NCBI RefSeq assembly: GCF_003850045.1
Contig: NZ_RQJX01000017.1
Coordinates: forward strand, 1 to 64,000
Length of the DNA: 64,000 bases
Source: Aeromicrobium camelliae
Lineage (GTDB): Bacteria > Actinomycetota > Actinomycetes > Propionibacteriales > Nocardioidaceae
Direction: 5' to 3'
This document shows, piece after piece, positions 16,462 to 24,968 of the stretch (its first letter is position 1; each line of letters starts with the position of its first letter). The position numbers and the translations under genes were made by a program. Below the pieces are notes generated by a model. That model was not told the DNA's origin. It worked only from the letters and a program-made list of their open reading frames with translations, and ran no database searches.

Positions 16462-18303
16462 ATGGGATTCACGACAGCGGACATGCCGCCGATCGATCCG
16501 GCGGACTACGAATCGATGCCGTTCATGGAACGGATGCGGATGCTGGCGACGCACTGGGTCGACTACGGCTTCGGCAGCCCGAAGACCAACCACATGCTGT
16601 ACGTCTACAAACTGCTGTTCTACGTCGTCGGCGGCACGCTGATCGTAGGACTCACGACCCCTGGCCTCGGCGGCCTCACGAACATGGGTGCCTGGTGGGG
16701 TGAGCCCATCGTGTACCAGAAGCTCATGGTCTGGACGATCCTGTTCGAGATCCTCGGACTCGCCTCGTCATCGGGTCCATTGGCCTTCAAGTTCAAGCCG
16801 CTCATCGGCGGAGTCCTGTACTGGAGCCGGCGTCACACCCTTCGCGTACCTCCCTGGCCCTCGAAGGTCCCGCTGACCCAGGGCGATCACCGCACCGTCG
16901 TCGACGTCACGCTCTACGTGGCGATTCTGGGCGTGCTCGGCTTCCTCCTCGTGACGCCCGGCGTGGAGTCCTCCGCCCTTCCCGGCAGCGACGCCGGTCT
17001 CCTCCCCGCCTGGGCTCTGCTGACCTACGTGGCGCTCATCATCGTCATGGGCCTACGCGACAAGGTCGTCTTCCTGGCGGCCCGCTCCGAGCAGTACCTC
17101 GCGGTGATCTTCTTCTTCGGAGTCCTCACTCATCACGTCGACATGATCCTGGCCGCGAAGATCGCGATGGTGACCATCTGGATGGGAGCCGGCGTCTCGA
17201 AGTTCGGCCACCACTTCACCAACGTGGTGCCGCCGATGATGAGCAACACGCCCTGGCTGACATCGCGGCGGTTCAAGCGATCGCTCTACCGTCACTACCC
17301 TGACGACCTGCGCCCTTCCAAGGTCGCCTGGGGCTTCGCCCACATCGGTGGAACGGTCGTCGAGCTGGCCCTTCCCCTCGTCCTGCTGTTCTCCACCCAT
17401 CCGGCCGTCACATGGTTGGCCATCATCGGGATGATCGTGTTCCATGTCTTCATCACGTCGACCTTCCCGCTCGCCGTACCGTTGGAGTGGAACGTCTTCT
17501 TCATCTTCGCCACGGTGTGGCTGTTCGGCGGTTTCCCGGCGTGGGACGGCTACGGCGTGGGCGACATCAGCGCGGCCTGGCTCTACGTGCCGATCCTCGC
17601 GGCGTTCCTGACCTTCCCGATCCTCGGCAACCTCCGGCCGGACCTGGTGTCGTTCCTTCCCTCGATGCGGCAGTACGCCGGAAACTGGGCGTCAGCCACG
17701 TGGGCGTTTCGAGGAGACGAGGCCGAGGCCAAGCTCAACCAGCACCTGGTGAAGTACAACCTCAATCAGGTCGACCAGCTCAGCGGGGCGTTCGGCAAGG
17801 ACATCGCCGAGATCTTCATGCAGAAGGCGATGGCTTGGCGCACGATGCACAGCCAAGGTCGTGGTTTGATGTCGTTGATGATGCGTCACCTGGACAAACT
17901 CGAGAACTACCGCATTCGCGAGGCTGAGTTCGTGTGCACGACGCTCGTGGGTTGGCAGTTCGGCGACGGGCACCTGCACAACGAGGCCACCATTGAGGCG
18001 GTTCAGCGGCGGTGCCGGTTCGAGCCCGGCGAGTGCATGGTGGTCTGGGTCGAGTCCCAGCCGATCCACAAGACGACGCAGGAGTACAAGGTGATCGACG
18101 CCGCCCTCGGAGTGGTCGAACGGGGCACGTGGCGGGTCACGGACGCCGTCAGCGAGCAACCCTGGCTCCCCAACGGGCCGATCCCGCACCAGGTCGCCTG
18201 GCGCAGGGCCGGTTACGAACCCCGAGGCATGGCCACGCCTCACGTCGACGCGACCGTGGAGCAGGACCGCAGGGACGCGCAGGTCGAGGGCGAGCTCGCG
18301 TGA
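16462..18303 (+). CDS. DUF3556-like multi-pass membrane protein
   Basis: A 613-residue membrane protein. The N-terminal IDPADYESMPFMERMRMLATHW, about nine to ten helices between residues 48 and 390 (with HHVDMILAAKIAMVTIWMGA and VSKFGHHF in the centre) and a C-terminal soluble domain of about 200 residues fit the DUF3556 family of actinobacterial transmembrane proteins (usually 576-592 residues) of unknown function. The central helix weakly recalls HTTM / gamma-carboxylase-like membrane domains. The soluble tail contains a cysteine pair (RRCRFEPGEC). ATG at 16462 has AAGGAG six bases upstream. Its stop overlaps the GTG of the next gene (GTGA), arguing that the two proteins work together. Confidence 0.75.
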   Translation: MGFTTADMPPIDPADYESMPFMERMRMLATHWVDYGFGSPKTNHMLYVYKLLFYVVGGTLIVGLTTPGLGGLTNMGAWWGEPIVYQKLMVWTILFEILGLASSSGPLAFKFKPLIGGVLYWSRRHTLRVPPWPSKVPLTQGDHRTVVDVTLYVAILGVLGFLLVTPGVESSALPGSDAGLLPAWALLTYVALIIVMGLRDKVVFLAARSEQYLAVIFFFGVLTHHVDMILAAKIAMVTIWMGAGVSKFGHHFTNVVPPMMSNTPWLTSRRFKRSLYRHYPDDLRPSKVAWGFAHIGGTVVELALPLVLLFSTHPAVTWLAIIGMIVFHVFITSTFPLAVPLEWNVFFIFATVWLFGGFPAWDGYGVGDISAAWLYVPILAAFLTFPILGNLRPDLVSFLPSMRQYAGNWASATWAFRGDEAEAKLNQHLVKYNLNQVDQLSGAFGKDIAEIFMQKAMAWRTMHSQGRGLMSLMMRHLDKLENYRIREAEFVCTTLVGWQFGDGHLHNEATIEAVQRRCRFEPGECMVVWVESQPIHKTTQEYKVIDAALGVVERGTWRVTDAVSEQPWLPNGPIPHQVAWRRAGYEPRGMATPHVDATVEQDRRDAQVEGELA

Positions 18304-19721
18304 CCAAGGCAGTGGTGGTCGGCAGCGGGCCCAACGGGCTCGCTGCCGCCCTGACCCTCGCCGCCGAAGGTGTCGAGGTCGAGGTGCTCGAGGCCGCCGA
18401 CACCATCGGCGGGGGCACGCGATCGAGTGAGCTGACCGTCCCCGGAGTGCTGCACGACGAGTGTTCCGGCTTCCACCCGTTGGCGGTCGACACCGCGTTC
18501 TCGCGCCGTTTCGACCTCGCTCGCCACGGACTTCGCTGGCGGTGGCCACAGATCCAGTACGCCCATCCGCTCGATGACGGCCGGGGCGCTGCGGCGTGGC
18601 GGTCGGTCGAGGACACCGCCGCCCAGCTGGGCTCCGACGGCCGAGGATGGCGGCAGATCTTCGGGCCACTCACCGAGCGCTTCGACGGCATCGCCGAGGA
18701 CTTCCTGCGGCCGATGCTCCACGTCCCTGCGCACCCGATCAAGCTCGCCCGATTCGGGGCCTTCTCCCTCGCACCTGCCAGCCTGCTGGCCCGTCGGTGG
18801 TCGACGGACGAGGGGCGAGCGCTCTTCGCGGGAGTCGCCGCACATGCGCTCCGCCCGTTCGGCTCCCCCGTGTCCTCGGCCATCGGCGTCGCATTGGGAA
18901 CGGCTGCCCACCGCTACGGGTGGCCCGTGGCGGAAGGCGGATCCCGCTCGATCGCGAGCGCCATGGTCTCCCTGATCGAAGAGTTCGGCGGCAAGGTGCA
19001 GACCGGGGTTTCGGTGTCGTCCCTGCAGGAGATCCTGCCCGCGGACATCGTCATGCTCGACGTCGCACCGGCGGCCGCCGCGCGCATCGTGGGCGACCGG
19101 ATGCCATCACGCATCGCTCGCGCCCTCACCCGGTATCGGCACGGCCCGGGCACGTTCAAGGTCGAGTTCGCCGTTCACGAAGGCGTGCCCTGGACCCACG
19201 AGGAGTCCCGGCACGCAGGCACGGTCCACGTCGGCGGAACGTTCGAGGAGATCGCGACGGCCGAGGCGGTCGTGAACCGAGGCCGCATGCCGGATCGCCC
19301 GTTCGTGCTCGTCGGGCAGCAGTTCCTGGCCGATCCCACCCGCACGGCCGGCGACATCGTCCCGGTCTATGCCTACGCGCACGTTCCCTCCGGATACACC
19401 GGCGACGCTACGGGCGCGATCGAGGCGCAGATCGAGCGCTTCGCTCCGGGCTTCCGGGACCGCATCGTCGCCCGGCATCTCCGCTCGGCGATCGAGATGG
19501 AGCAGCACAATCCCAACTATGTCGGCGGCGATGTCGTGACCGGCGCCAACGACGCACGGCAGCTGATCTTCCGCCCCCGCGTCACGCTCGACCCCTACAC
19601 CCTGGGCGTACCGGGGGTCTATCTCTGCTCGGCGGCGACACCGCCCGGCGCCGGAGCGCACGGGATGTGCGGCTACAACGCCGCTCAGTCCGCCCTGCGC
19701 CGCCGGCGCGGCGAGCAGTGA
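18300..19721 (+). CDS. Phytoene-dehydrogenase-like FAD oxidoreductase
   Basis: A 473-residue flavoprotein of the CrtI / amine-oxidase-like group. The N-terminal VVVGSGPNGLAAALTLAAEG is the dinucleotide-binding motif (GSGPNG at 8-13), followed by the acidic strand end EVLEAADTIGGGTRS. The C-terminal AATPPGAGAHGMCGYNAA is the second FAD contact of this group. Members act as carotenoid desaturases/isomerases or retinol saturase-like enzymes, and many are uncharacterised. There are no carotenoid genes nearby, so carotenoid biosynthesis is unlikely. It starts inside the stop of the DUF3556 gene and is followed 10 bp later by the PucR gene, so it belongs to the ligase operon. Confidence 0.82.
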   Translation: MTKAVVVGSGPNGLAAALTLAAEGVEVEVLEAADTIGGGTRSSELTVPGVLHDECSGFHPLAVDTAFSRRFDLARHGLRWRWPQIQYAHPLDDGRGAAAWRSVEDTAAQLGSDGRGWRQIFGPLTERFDGIAEDFLRPMLHVPAHPIKLARFGAFSLAPASLLARRWSTDEGRALFAGVAAHALRPFGSPVSSAIGVALGTAAHRYGWPVAEGGSRSIASAMVSLIEEFGGKVQTGVSVSSLQEILPADIVMLDVAPAAAARIVGDRMPSRIARALTRYRHGPGTFKVEFAVHEGVPWTHEESRHAGTVHVGGTFEEIATAEAVVNRGRMPDRPFVLVGQQFLADPTRTAGDIVPVYAYAHVPSGYTGDATGAIEAQIERFAPGFRDRIVARHLRSAIEMEQHNPNYVGGDVVTGANDARQLIFRPRVTLDPYTLGVPGVYLCSAATPPGAGAHGMCGYNAAQSALRRRRGEQ

Positions 19722-19731
19722 GCCCGCCGCC

Positions 19732-21021
19732 ATGAACGAGCAGGTTCCTCGTCGCCGCACCGTCGCACCCGGTTCTCCCGAGGCCGCAACGATCACCCGC
19801 CTCACCGCCCTCGTCGCCGAGCGACTGCAGCGACGCCACGACGAGATCAACGCCAGCATGAACGACGCGATCGAGCACTCGATCGCCGATCTCGACGACC
19901 CGGAACTGCGCGACATGCTGCACGCGAGTGTCGACGGCAACATCGCCACGATCCTCCATATGCTCCACAACGACATCCCCGTCGACCACGCTCAGCCGGC
20001 CACCGCCGCCATCGAGTACGCCGTGCGTTTGGCCCAGCGCAAGGTCCCCGCCACGTCGCTGCGCCGGGCGTACCACTTCGGGTCCGACGATCTTCTCGCG
20101 CAGATCTTCGAGGAGGTGCGGACGATCGAGGTCGACCCCGACACCCGCCTGCGACTCCTGCACCACCTCGCCGGCTGGCTGCACAGTTACGTGGACTGGA
20201 TCAGCCGCCTCGTGCTTGACGCCTATGAGGACGAACGGCGGCAGATGGAGGAACGCAGCGCGTCGATCGCGGCGTCGCTGGTGCGCGGTGTCCTCGATGA
20301 CGTCCCTGGCGCCCACCACGGCTTCGCCGAACGCACCGGATACCGGCTCGAACAGCAGCACGTCGCAGCCGTCATGTGGATCGCACCGTCCAACCTGGGG
20401 GTCGATCACACCGAGCGCCTGAGATCGCTCGCCGCGAACCTGGCGAAGGCGACCGGCTGCGCGGGACTGCTGTTCACCGCGGTGGATCGCAGCACGGCTT
20501 GGGTCTGGTTCGGGCGCGGCGGCCACGGCGGCGGCCTCGATCGGTCAGCCGTCGACTCGGTACTCGCCGAAGACCTCGACACCGGCATCGCCCTGGGTCG
20601 CCTCGGACACGACGTCACCGGGTTCCGCGCAAGCCACCGTCAGGCCGAGGCGGCTCGCGACGTCGCGAGCGTTGCGCGAACCGGCCGCCAGCTGACGGCG
20701 TACGGCGACCGGGCGGTCGCGGTCGTGGCCATGCTGCTCACCGACATGGATGCGCTGGCCGCCTGGGTGGCGGACGTTCTCGGCCCCCTCGCCGCGGATA
20801 CGGAACAAGCCGAGCGGCTTCGGGGAACTCTGCTGGAGTTTCTGGCCAACGGCGGCAGTTATCAAACGGCGGCCCATCACCTACTCCTGCACCGCAACAC
20901 GGTGAAGTACCGGATCGAGCGCGCGGCCGCCTTGCGCGGACGGCCGCTCGACCAGGACCGTCTCGATCTTGAACTAGCGCTCGAGGTGGTCCGACTCCTC
21001 GGCGCCGCCGTGCTGTCCTGA
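19732..21021 (+). CDS. PucR-family transcriptional regulator
   Basis: A 429-residue regulator. Its C-terminus has the PucR-type helix-turn-helix (LEFLANGGSYQTAAHHLLLHR then NTVKYRIERAAAL, about 367-400), preceded by a GGDEF-like linking domain (about 285-350, with TGIALGRLGHDVTGFRASHRQAEAARD). The N-terminal 180 residues are helical, of the RsbRD-like sensor type (MLHASVDGNIATILHMLHND). It lacks the classical purine-catabolism PucR domain, so a purine role should not be assumed. It is the last gene of the ligase-DUF3556-oxidoreductase run, 10 bp after the oxidoreductase, and probably controls that operon in response to its substrate. Confidence 0.85.
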   Translation: MNEQVPRRRTVAPGSPEAATITRLTALVAERLQRRHDEINASMNDAIEHSIADLDDPELRDMLHASVDGNIATILHMLHNDIPVDHAQPATAAIEYAVRLAQRKVPATSLRRAYHFGSDDLLAQIFEEVRTIEVDPDTRLRLLHHLAGWLHSYVDWISRLVLDAYEDERRQMEERSASIAASLVRGVLDDVPGAHHGFAERTGYRLEQQHVAAVMWIAPSNLGVDHTERLRSLAANLAKATGCAGLLFTAVDRSTAWVWFGRGGHGGGLDRSAVDSVLAEDLDTGIALGRLGHDVTGFRASHRQAEAARDVASVARTGRQLTAYGDRAVAVVAMLLTDMDALAAWVADVLGPLAADTEQAERLRGTLLEFLANGGSYQTAAHHLLLHRNTVKYRIERAAALRGRPLDQDRLDLELALEVVRLLGAAVLS

Positions 21022-21025
21022 TCCC

Positions 21026-21574
21026 TCAGCGTGCCGAGCCCTTGACGGCTCGCTCGAGCGCGCCGAGATACCGGCCCGCCATGACGCGCTGGACGACAGG
21101 CAGTGGCTGGCTGACGAGCGTGGTGAGCCGAGAGGCCGGTCGCGAGAAGGCCCGGATGGTGCAGACCACCGTGCCATCGTCGCGCCAGTGAGCCAGGAAC
21201 GCCTCCTCCCCCGCCAACGGGTGACCCGGCAGCGTGCCGTAGGCGAAACCGCGACGCCGTTCCTCCTCCACGACGTACACCACCCGTGCTGGAGCACTGA
21301 TCGCCGCCGGCCCTACGCCAAGACGGACGACGAGCACCGTCCCCGGTCGTGCCGTCTCCGTCGACGCGAGGACGTCGGCCCCGGCACCGCGCTGCGCCTG
21401 CCAGCGCATCACCGCCGCCGTCGCCGCCGCGAAGTCGCACTCGCCGTGGCCGACGACACGCGATCGGTCTAGGTGAGCGAAACCAGCAGGGAGGGCACCG
21501 GCGGTGGCTCCCACCTGCTCATAGCTGAACGGTTCCTCGTGGAGCCGGTGCAGATCGTGTCTCGTCGCTCGCAC
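21026..21574 (-). CDS. DUF1990 family protein
   Basis: A 182-residue protein matching the DUF1990 family by the sequence FSYEQVGATAG...LPAGFAHLDRSRVVGHG, VMRWQAQRGAGA and the C-terminal ERRRGFAYGTLPGHPLAGEEAFLAHW. Function is unknown; the fold is predicted to be a lipid- or ligand-binding barrel of the START-like kind. GTG start at 21574. It is convergent with the PucR gene (4 bp apart) and 26 bp after the pterin dehydratase gene on the same strand, so the two may be co-transcribed. Confidence 0.85.
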   Translation of the reverse strand: MRATRHDLHRLHEEPFSYEQVGATAGALPAGFAHLDRSRVVGHGECDFAAATAAVMRWQAQRGAGADVLASTETARPGTVLVVRLGVGPAAISAPARVVYVVEEERRRGFAYGTLPGHPLAGEEAFLAHWRDDGTVVCTIRAFSRPASRLTTLVSQPLPVVQRVMAGRYLGALERAVKGSAR

Positions 21575-21600
21575 GTTGAGCCTTTCCGCGGTGGGCAGGG

Positions 21601-21999
21601 CTACCTCGGCCCTAACGCCGCCTCGTGATACGCCGTGAACGTCTCCTGATCCAGCGGCGCGCTCTCGTCATCGAGCAACCCGTTCTCGACGCCCCAGCGT
21701 CGAACGTCGGCGGGGTCGTGGCCGAACGTGTCGAGTTCCGGCTCGACCGTCCTGCCGCTGGCGCACGCATCGAGCACTTCGGCCAGTCGCTCGTCGCGTT
21801 CGGTCACGCGGCCGACGTCGTGGCTTTGCAGCCGGACCTCGACCCGGTTGTAGACGTTGGTCCATTCCGGGTGGTGGTCCAGCTCGTCGATGCGCTCGGA
21901 CGCCCGGCTCATGAAGTCGATCGCGGCGCGGAAATCGTCGAACTCGTAGGTCTTGGTCAGCGCCTCATCCGAGACGTCCCATCCGTCACGTGTGCCCAT
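21601..21999 (-). CDS. Pterin-4a-carbinolamine dehydratase-like protein with extra C-terminal domain
   Basis: Residues 1-78 match pterin-4a-carbinolamine dehydratase, which recycles the cofactor of aromatic amino acid hydroxylases. The signature is DHHPEWTNVYNRVEVRLQSH followed by DVGRVTERD (His42, His43, Pro44, His60). The family is about 95-110 residues. This protein has 132, and its last 45 residues contain DPADVRRWGVENGL then PLDQETFTAYHEA. That looks like the small helical motif of Lsr2-type C-terminal domains or E3-binding domains. No phenylalanine hydroxylase gene is seen in the window. Start ATG at 21999. Confidence 0.8.
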   Translation of the reverse strand: MGTRDGWDVSDEALTKTYEFDDFRAAIDFMSRASERIDELDHHPEWTNVYNRVEVRLQSHDVGRVTERDERLAEVLDACASGRTVEPELDTFGHDPADVRRWGVENGLLDDESAPLDQETFTAYHEAALGPR

Positions 22000-22043
22000 G
22001 TCGCGAGGCTACGCCGGATTCGCGGAGCCGACAGGCCGAGCGT

Positions 22044-23033
22044 CTACGCCCTGACAGTGTCAAGGAACTCCAGCAGGAGCGCGTTGACGTCGTCGGGCCG
22101 CTCCTGCTGCACCCAGTGGCCGCAGCCGGGCAGGATCTCGGCGCGGGTCAGCCGCGGGAGAGTCTGAGGAAAGCGCTCGATGGCCCGGCTGCCCCATCGC
22201 GTCGGGCCGTCGAGCTCGCCGCCGATGAACAGCGCCGGCACCTCGATCGGGCGACCGCGGAACACGCTGAGATCTTCCCAGTCGCGGTCGACGTTGCGGT
22301 AGCGGTGGAGGGGACCGGTGAATCCGCTGCGCTCGAACTCGCCCACGTAGAAGTCGAGGTCATCCTCGGTCAGCCACACCGGCGGCTGCTCCGGCTCGAC
22401 GAAGCGGTCGCACATCCGGCCGCCCGACGCGATGAGCATCGAGGGACCCAGACCCGCCGCCTTCGCCGCGCGCACGCCCTCGCCGCTGGCCGTGAAGTAC
22501 ATCCCCCGAAGCCAACCGCGCACGTCCGCCTCGATCTCCGCCTCCGCGCGGCCCGGTTCCTGGAAGTACGAGATGTAGAACTCCTCGTCGCCGCCCATCG
22601 CCGCGAAGGACTCTGTGGGTCGGCTGAACCCTGAGTGCGTGAACGGTACGGAAAGACCCGCCACCGCCCGGAACACGTCGGGGCGCAGATGCGCAGAGGC
22701 CCACGCGATCGGTGCACCCCAGTCGTGGCCGACGACGACTGCCTGCGTCTCACCCAGAACCTCCAGTAACGCCAGGTTGTCGGCGACGTGGCGCAGCATC
22801 CGGTACTCCTCGACCGCGTGCGGCCGACCCGATTCGCCGTACCCCCGCACGTCGATCGCCACCGCCCGATAGCCCGCGTCGGCGAGCACGGGGAGTTGAT
22901 AGCGCCAGGAGTACCAGGACTCGGGGAAGCCGTGGATCAACAGGACCAGCGGCCCTTCTCCCGCCTCGACCCAGTGCAGGTCGATGCCGTTGACCTGTTC
23001 GGTGCCGTGAACCAGTCCGGCAAGCTCGCTCAT
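22044..23033 (-). CDS. Epoxide hydrolase (alpha/beta fold)
   Basis: A 329-residue alpha/beta hydrolase with the epoxide hydrolase signature: oxyanion motif HGFPESWYSWR (34-44), nucleophile elbow GHDWGAPIA with Asp104 instead of serine, a cap containing the ring-opening tyrosines (ISYFQEPGRAEAE and FYVGEFERSGF), and the base in GCGHWVQQERP near the end. Such enzymes hydrolyse epoxides to diols via an aspartyl ester. ATG at 23033; a longer frame reaching back to 23360 would overlap the TetR gene and is not supported. It lies 40 bp downstream of the TetR gene on the same strand. Confidence 0.9.
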   Translation of the reverse strand: MSELAGLVHGTEQVNGIDLHWVEAGEGPLVLLIHGFPESWYSWRYQLPVLADAGYRAVAIDVRGYGESGRPHAVEEYRMLRHVADNLALLEVLGETQAVVVGHDWGAPIAWASAHLRPDVFRAVAGLSVPFTHSGFSRPTESFAAMGGDEEFYISYFQEPGRAEAEIEADVRGWLRGMYFTASGEGVRAAKAAGLGPSMLIASGGRMCDRFVEPEQPPVWLTEDDLDFYVGEFERSGFTGPLHRYRNVDRDWEDLSVFRGRPIEVPALFIGGELDGPTRWGSRAIERFPQTLPRLTRAEILPGCGHWVQQERPDDVNALLLEFLDTVRA

Positions 23034-23073
23034 TCCCGCAGTCTGGCAGACCGGGCCGATGCGCGGGTCGGCG

Positions 23074-23703
23074 TCAGCTGCGCCACTTCTCGAAGCCGAG
23101 GACGATGAGGCGCATCTGGCGCCGCGCCCCCTCCTTGATCTTGGCTTCGAGGTCCGGGCGGCCGTCGGGCATCTCGACGACCTCCTCGGCGTTGGCGACC
23201 ATGTTGCGGACGAACAGCCGGGCCACCATCTGGACGTCGTCGCTGCTCCAGTTCTCGATGTTGGGCAGGCGCGCCAGCACGACCGCCAGTTCGGAGACGA
23301 AGAGGTCGAGTTCGTGGTTGATCGCCTCACGCACCGCCTGCGAGCCGCCGACCCGCTCACGTGCGACGAAGGCGAAGTGCGCCTTGTTGACCTTCACCGT
23401 CTCGACGAGCACCTCGGCGGCGGCATCGATGATGTGGGCGAACACGTCGGGGTCGCGCTGTGCGTCCCGGATCATCCGCCGCAATGTCGCGAACGACCGC
23501 TCCACCAGCGCCAGACCCAACTCGTCCATCGAGGCGAAGTGCCGATAGAACGCAGCCGGGACGACGCCCGCCCGCTTGGCCACCTGCCGCAGGCTGATCT
23601 GCGCAAAACCACTCTCCTGGCTGAGCTCCAGTGCGGCGTCGAGCAGAGCGGCGCGGGTGCGCTCCTTCTGCTCTTGGCGCGTGAGCGCCGCGGACTCGGC
23701 CAT
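23074..23703 (-). CDS. TetR regulator, DesT/FabR-like
   Basis: A 209-residue TetR-family repressor. The N-terminal DNA-binding domain is clear (KERTRAALLDAALELSQESG then FAQISLRQVAKRAGVVPAAF, YRHFASMDEL). The body contains AHFAFVARERVGGSQAVREAI, a segment I associate with FabR/DesT-type regulators that sense acyl-CoA saturation. It is divergent from a ferredoxin-reductase / desaturase pair, and the 162-bp intergenic region has two DesT-like operators. It most likely represses desaturase expression according to the fatty acyl-CoA pool. Confidence 0.88.
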   Translation of the reverse strand: MAESAALTRQEQKERTRAALLDAALELSQESGFAQISLRQVAKRAGVVPAAFYRHFASMDELGLALVERSFATLRRMIRDAQRDPDVFAHIIDAAAEVLVETVKVNKAHFAFVARERVGGSQAVREAINHELDLFVSELAVVLARLPNIENWSSDDVQMVARLFVRNMVANAEEVVEMPDGRPDLEAKIKEGARRQMRLIVLGFEKWRS

Positions 23704-23741
23704 GCCCCCACCCTAGTGGTATGCTTCGCCGGCCATTTCCA

Positions 23742-23757
23742 GTGAACAGGTGTGATC
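23742..23757. promoter_or_regulatory. Degenerate DesT-type operator
   Basis: GTGAACAGGTGTGATC shares the left half-site and spacer of the perfect dyad at 23809-23824 but has a degenerate right arm. It lies 39 bases upstream of the TetR start, suitable for autoregulation. Confidence 0.4.
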
Positions 23758-23808
23758 GCTTTCTCCCCGCCGGTTCTTGCGCACGTTGCCGATCCATGGT
23801 CTAGTTGA

Positions 23809-23824
23809 GTGAACGGGTGTTCAC
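23809..23824. promoter_or_regulatory. Perfect DesT-type operator
   Basis: GTGAAC-GGGT-GTTCAC is a perfect 6-4-6 inverted repeat 42-57 bases upstream of the ferredoxin-reductase gene. The TGAAC-N4-GTTCA core is the arrangement reported for Pseudomonas DesT, which also sits next to an oxidoreductase/desaturase pair. Confidence 0.65.
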
Positions 23825-23865
23825 GGCGTGTGGCACCTCAGAAGTCCGACCGACGAGGAGTCGCC

Positions 23866-24957
23866 ATGGGAGTCATCCGGCGCATGCTGGCCTCCGCCCC
23901 CATCGCTCACCTCACCTCGCCTCATACGGTCGACCACTACCTGGAGTACCTCCACCCCATGTGGACCGCCGAGGCTGTGCGCGCACGCGTGGTGGACGTG
24001 AAGCGGGAGACGGGTGCGGCGAGCACGGTCGTCCTGCGTCCCAACGGCGCCTGGAACGGCTTCAAGCCCGGCCAGCACGTCGAATTCGGTGTCGAGGTCG
24101 ACGGCACGCGGCGCGTGCGCTGCTTCTCCCTGTCGGACTCCGCTGAACGGTCCGACGGGCTCATCACCGTCTCGGTCAAGGCGCACCCCGACGGTTTCGT
24201 CTCGCAGTTCCTGCACGGCGGCAAACTCCAGCAGCGCACCATCGTCTACCTCTCGCAGGCGCAGGGCGACTTCGTCCTGCCCGACGAGATCCCCGACCGT
24301 CTCGTCATGATCAGCGGCGGCTCGGGCATCACGCCCGTCATGAGCATGCTGCGCACCCTCGTCGCCCGCGGTCACGCCGGCGAGGTCGTGTTCTTGCATT
24401 ACGCCCGCTCCCGCGAGGACGAGATGTTCACGCCCGAGCTCGACCGCCTCGCCGGCGCCGCCAACGTCCGCATGGTCCGCGTGTACACGCGCGAGCCGGA
24501 GCCGGGTGCCGAACTGGCCGGCCGGTTCACGATCGACCACCTCAAGCACCTCGGCGTCGATCCGGCGAGCACGCTCACGTACGTGTGCGGCCCCGCCGGC
24601 CTCATCGCCACCGTCCGCGACACCTACGAGGACCTCGGCGCGGCCGACCAGTTGCGCATGGAGTACTTCAAGGTGCCCGCCGTCGACCTCGACGCCGCGG
24701 ACGCCACCGGCACGCTCTCCTTCGAGGCGAGCGGCACCAGCGCCGAGAACTCCGGTGCCACGATCTTGGAGCAGGCCGAAGCAGCCGGCCTCTCCCCCGC
24801 CTACGGCTGCCGCATGGGTGTCTGCAACACGTGCGCGGTCAAGAAGCTGCACGGCGCGGTCCGTCACGTCATCAGTGGCGAGGTCTGCGCCAACACCGAC
24901 GAGACCATCAAGGTCTGTGTCCAGGTCCCGGTCGGCGACGTCGCCGTCGATCTGTGA
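23866..24957 (+). CDS. Ferredoxin reductase with [2Fe-2S] domain, desaturase electron donor
   Basis: A 363-residue flavoprotein with FAD domain (RCFSLSDSAERSDGLITVSVK), NAD(P)H domain (MISGGSGITPVMSMLRTL, YVCGPAGLI) and a C-terminal plant-type [2Fe-2S] ferredoxin (CRMGVCNTC, Cys315/320/323, with Cys351 as likely fourth ligand). It resembles mycobacterial Rv3230c, which passes electrons from NADPH to the stearoyl-CoA desaturase DesA3. ATG at 23866 is preferred because GAGGAG lies five bases before it and the earlier start at 23809 falls in the operator. The desaturase gene begins 11 bp downstream. Confidence 0.9.
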   Translation: MGVIRRMLASAPIAHLTSPHTVDHYLEYLHPMWTAEAVRARVVDVKRETGAASTVVLRPNGAWNGFKPGQHVEFGVEVDGTRRVRCFSLSDSAERSDGLITVSVKAHPDGFVSQFLHGGKLQQRTIVYLSQAQGDFVLPDEIPDRLVMISGGSGITPVMSMLRTLVARGHAGEVVFLHYARSREDEMFTPELDRLAGAANVRMVRVYTREPEPGAELAGRFTIDHLKHLGVDPASTLTYVCGPAGLIATVRDTYEDLGAADQLRMEYFKVPAVDLDAADATGTLSFEASGTSAENSGATILEQAEAAGLSPAYGCRMGVCNTCAVKKLHGAVRHVISGEVCANTDETIKVCVQVPVGDVAVDL

Positions 24958-24968
24958 GAGGAATCGCC

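Noticed and set aside
18300-19721. Carotenoid desaturase (crtI) assignment
   Set aside because: The FAD fold fits, but no phytoene synthase or other carotenoid gene is nearby and the operon partners point elsewhere; a general CrtI-like name is safer.
19732-21021. Purine-catabolism regulator (pucR) assignment
   Set aside because: The classical PucR N-terminal domain and purine genes are absent; only the C-terminal HTH and linking domain match the family.
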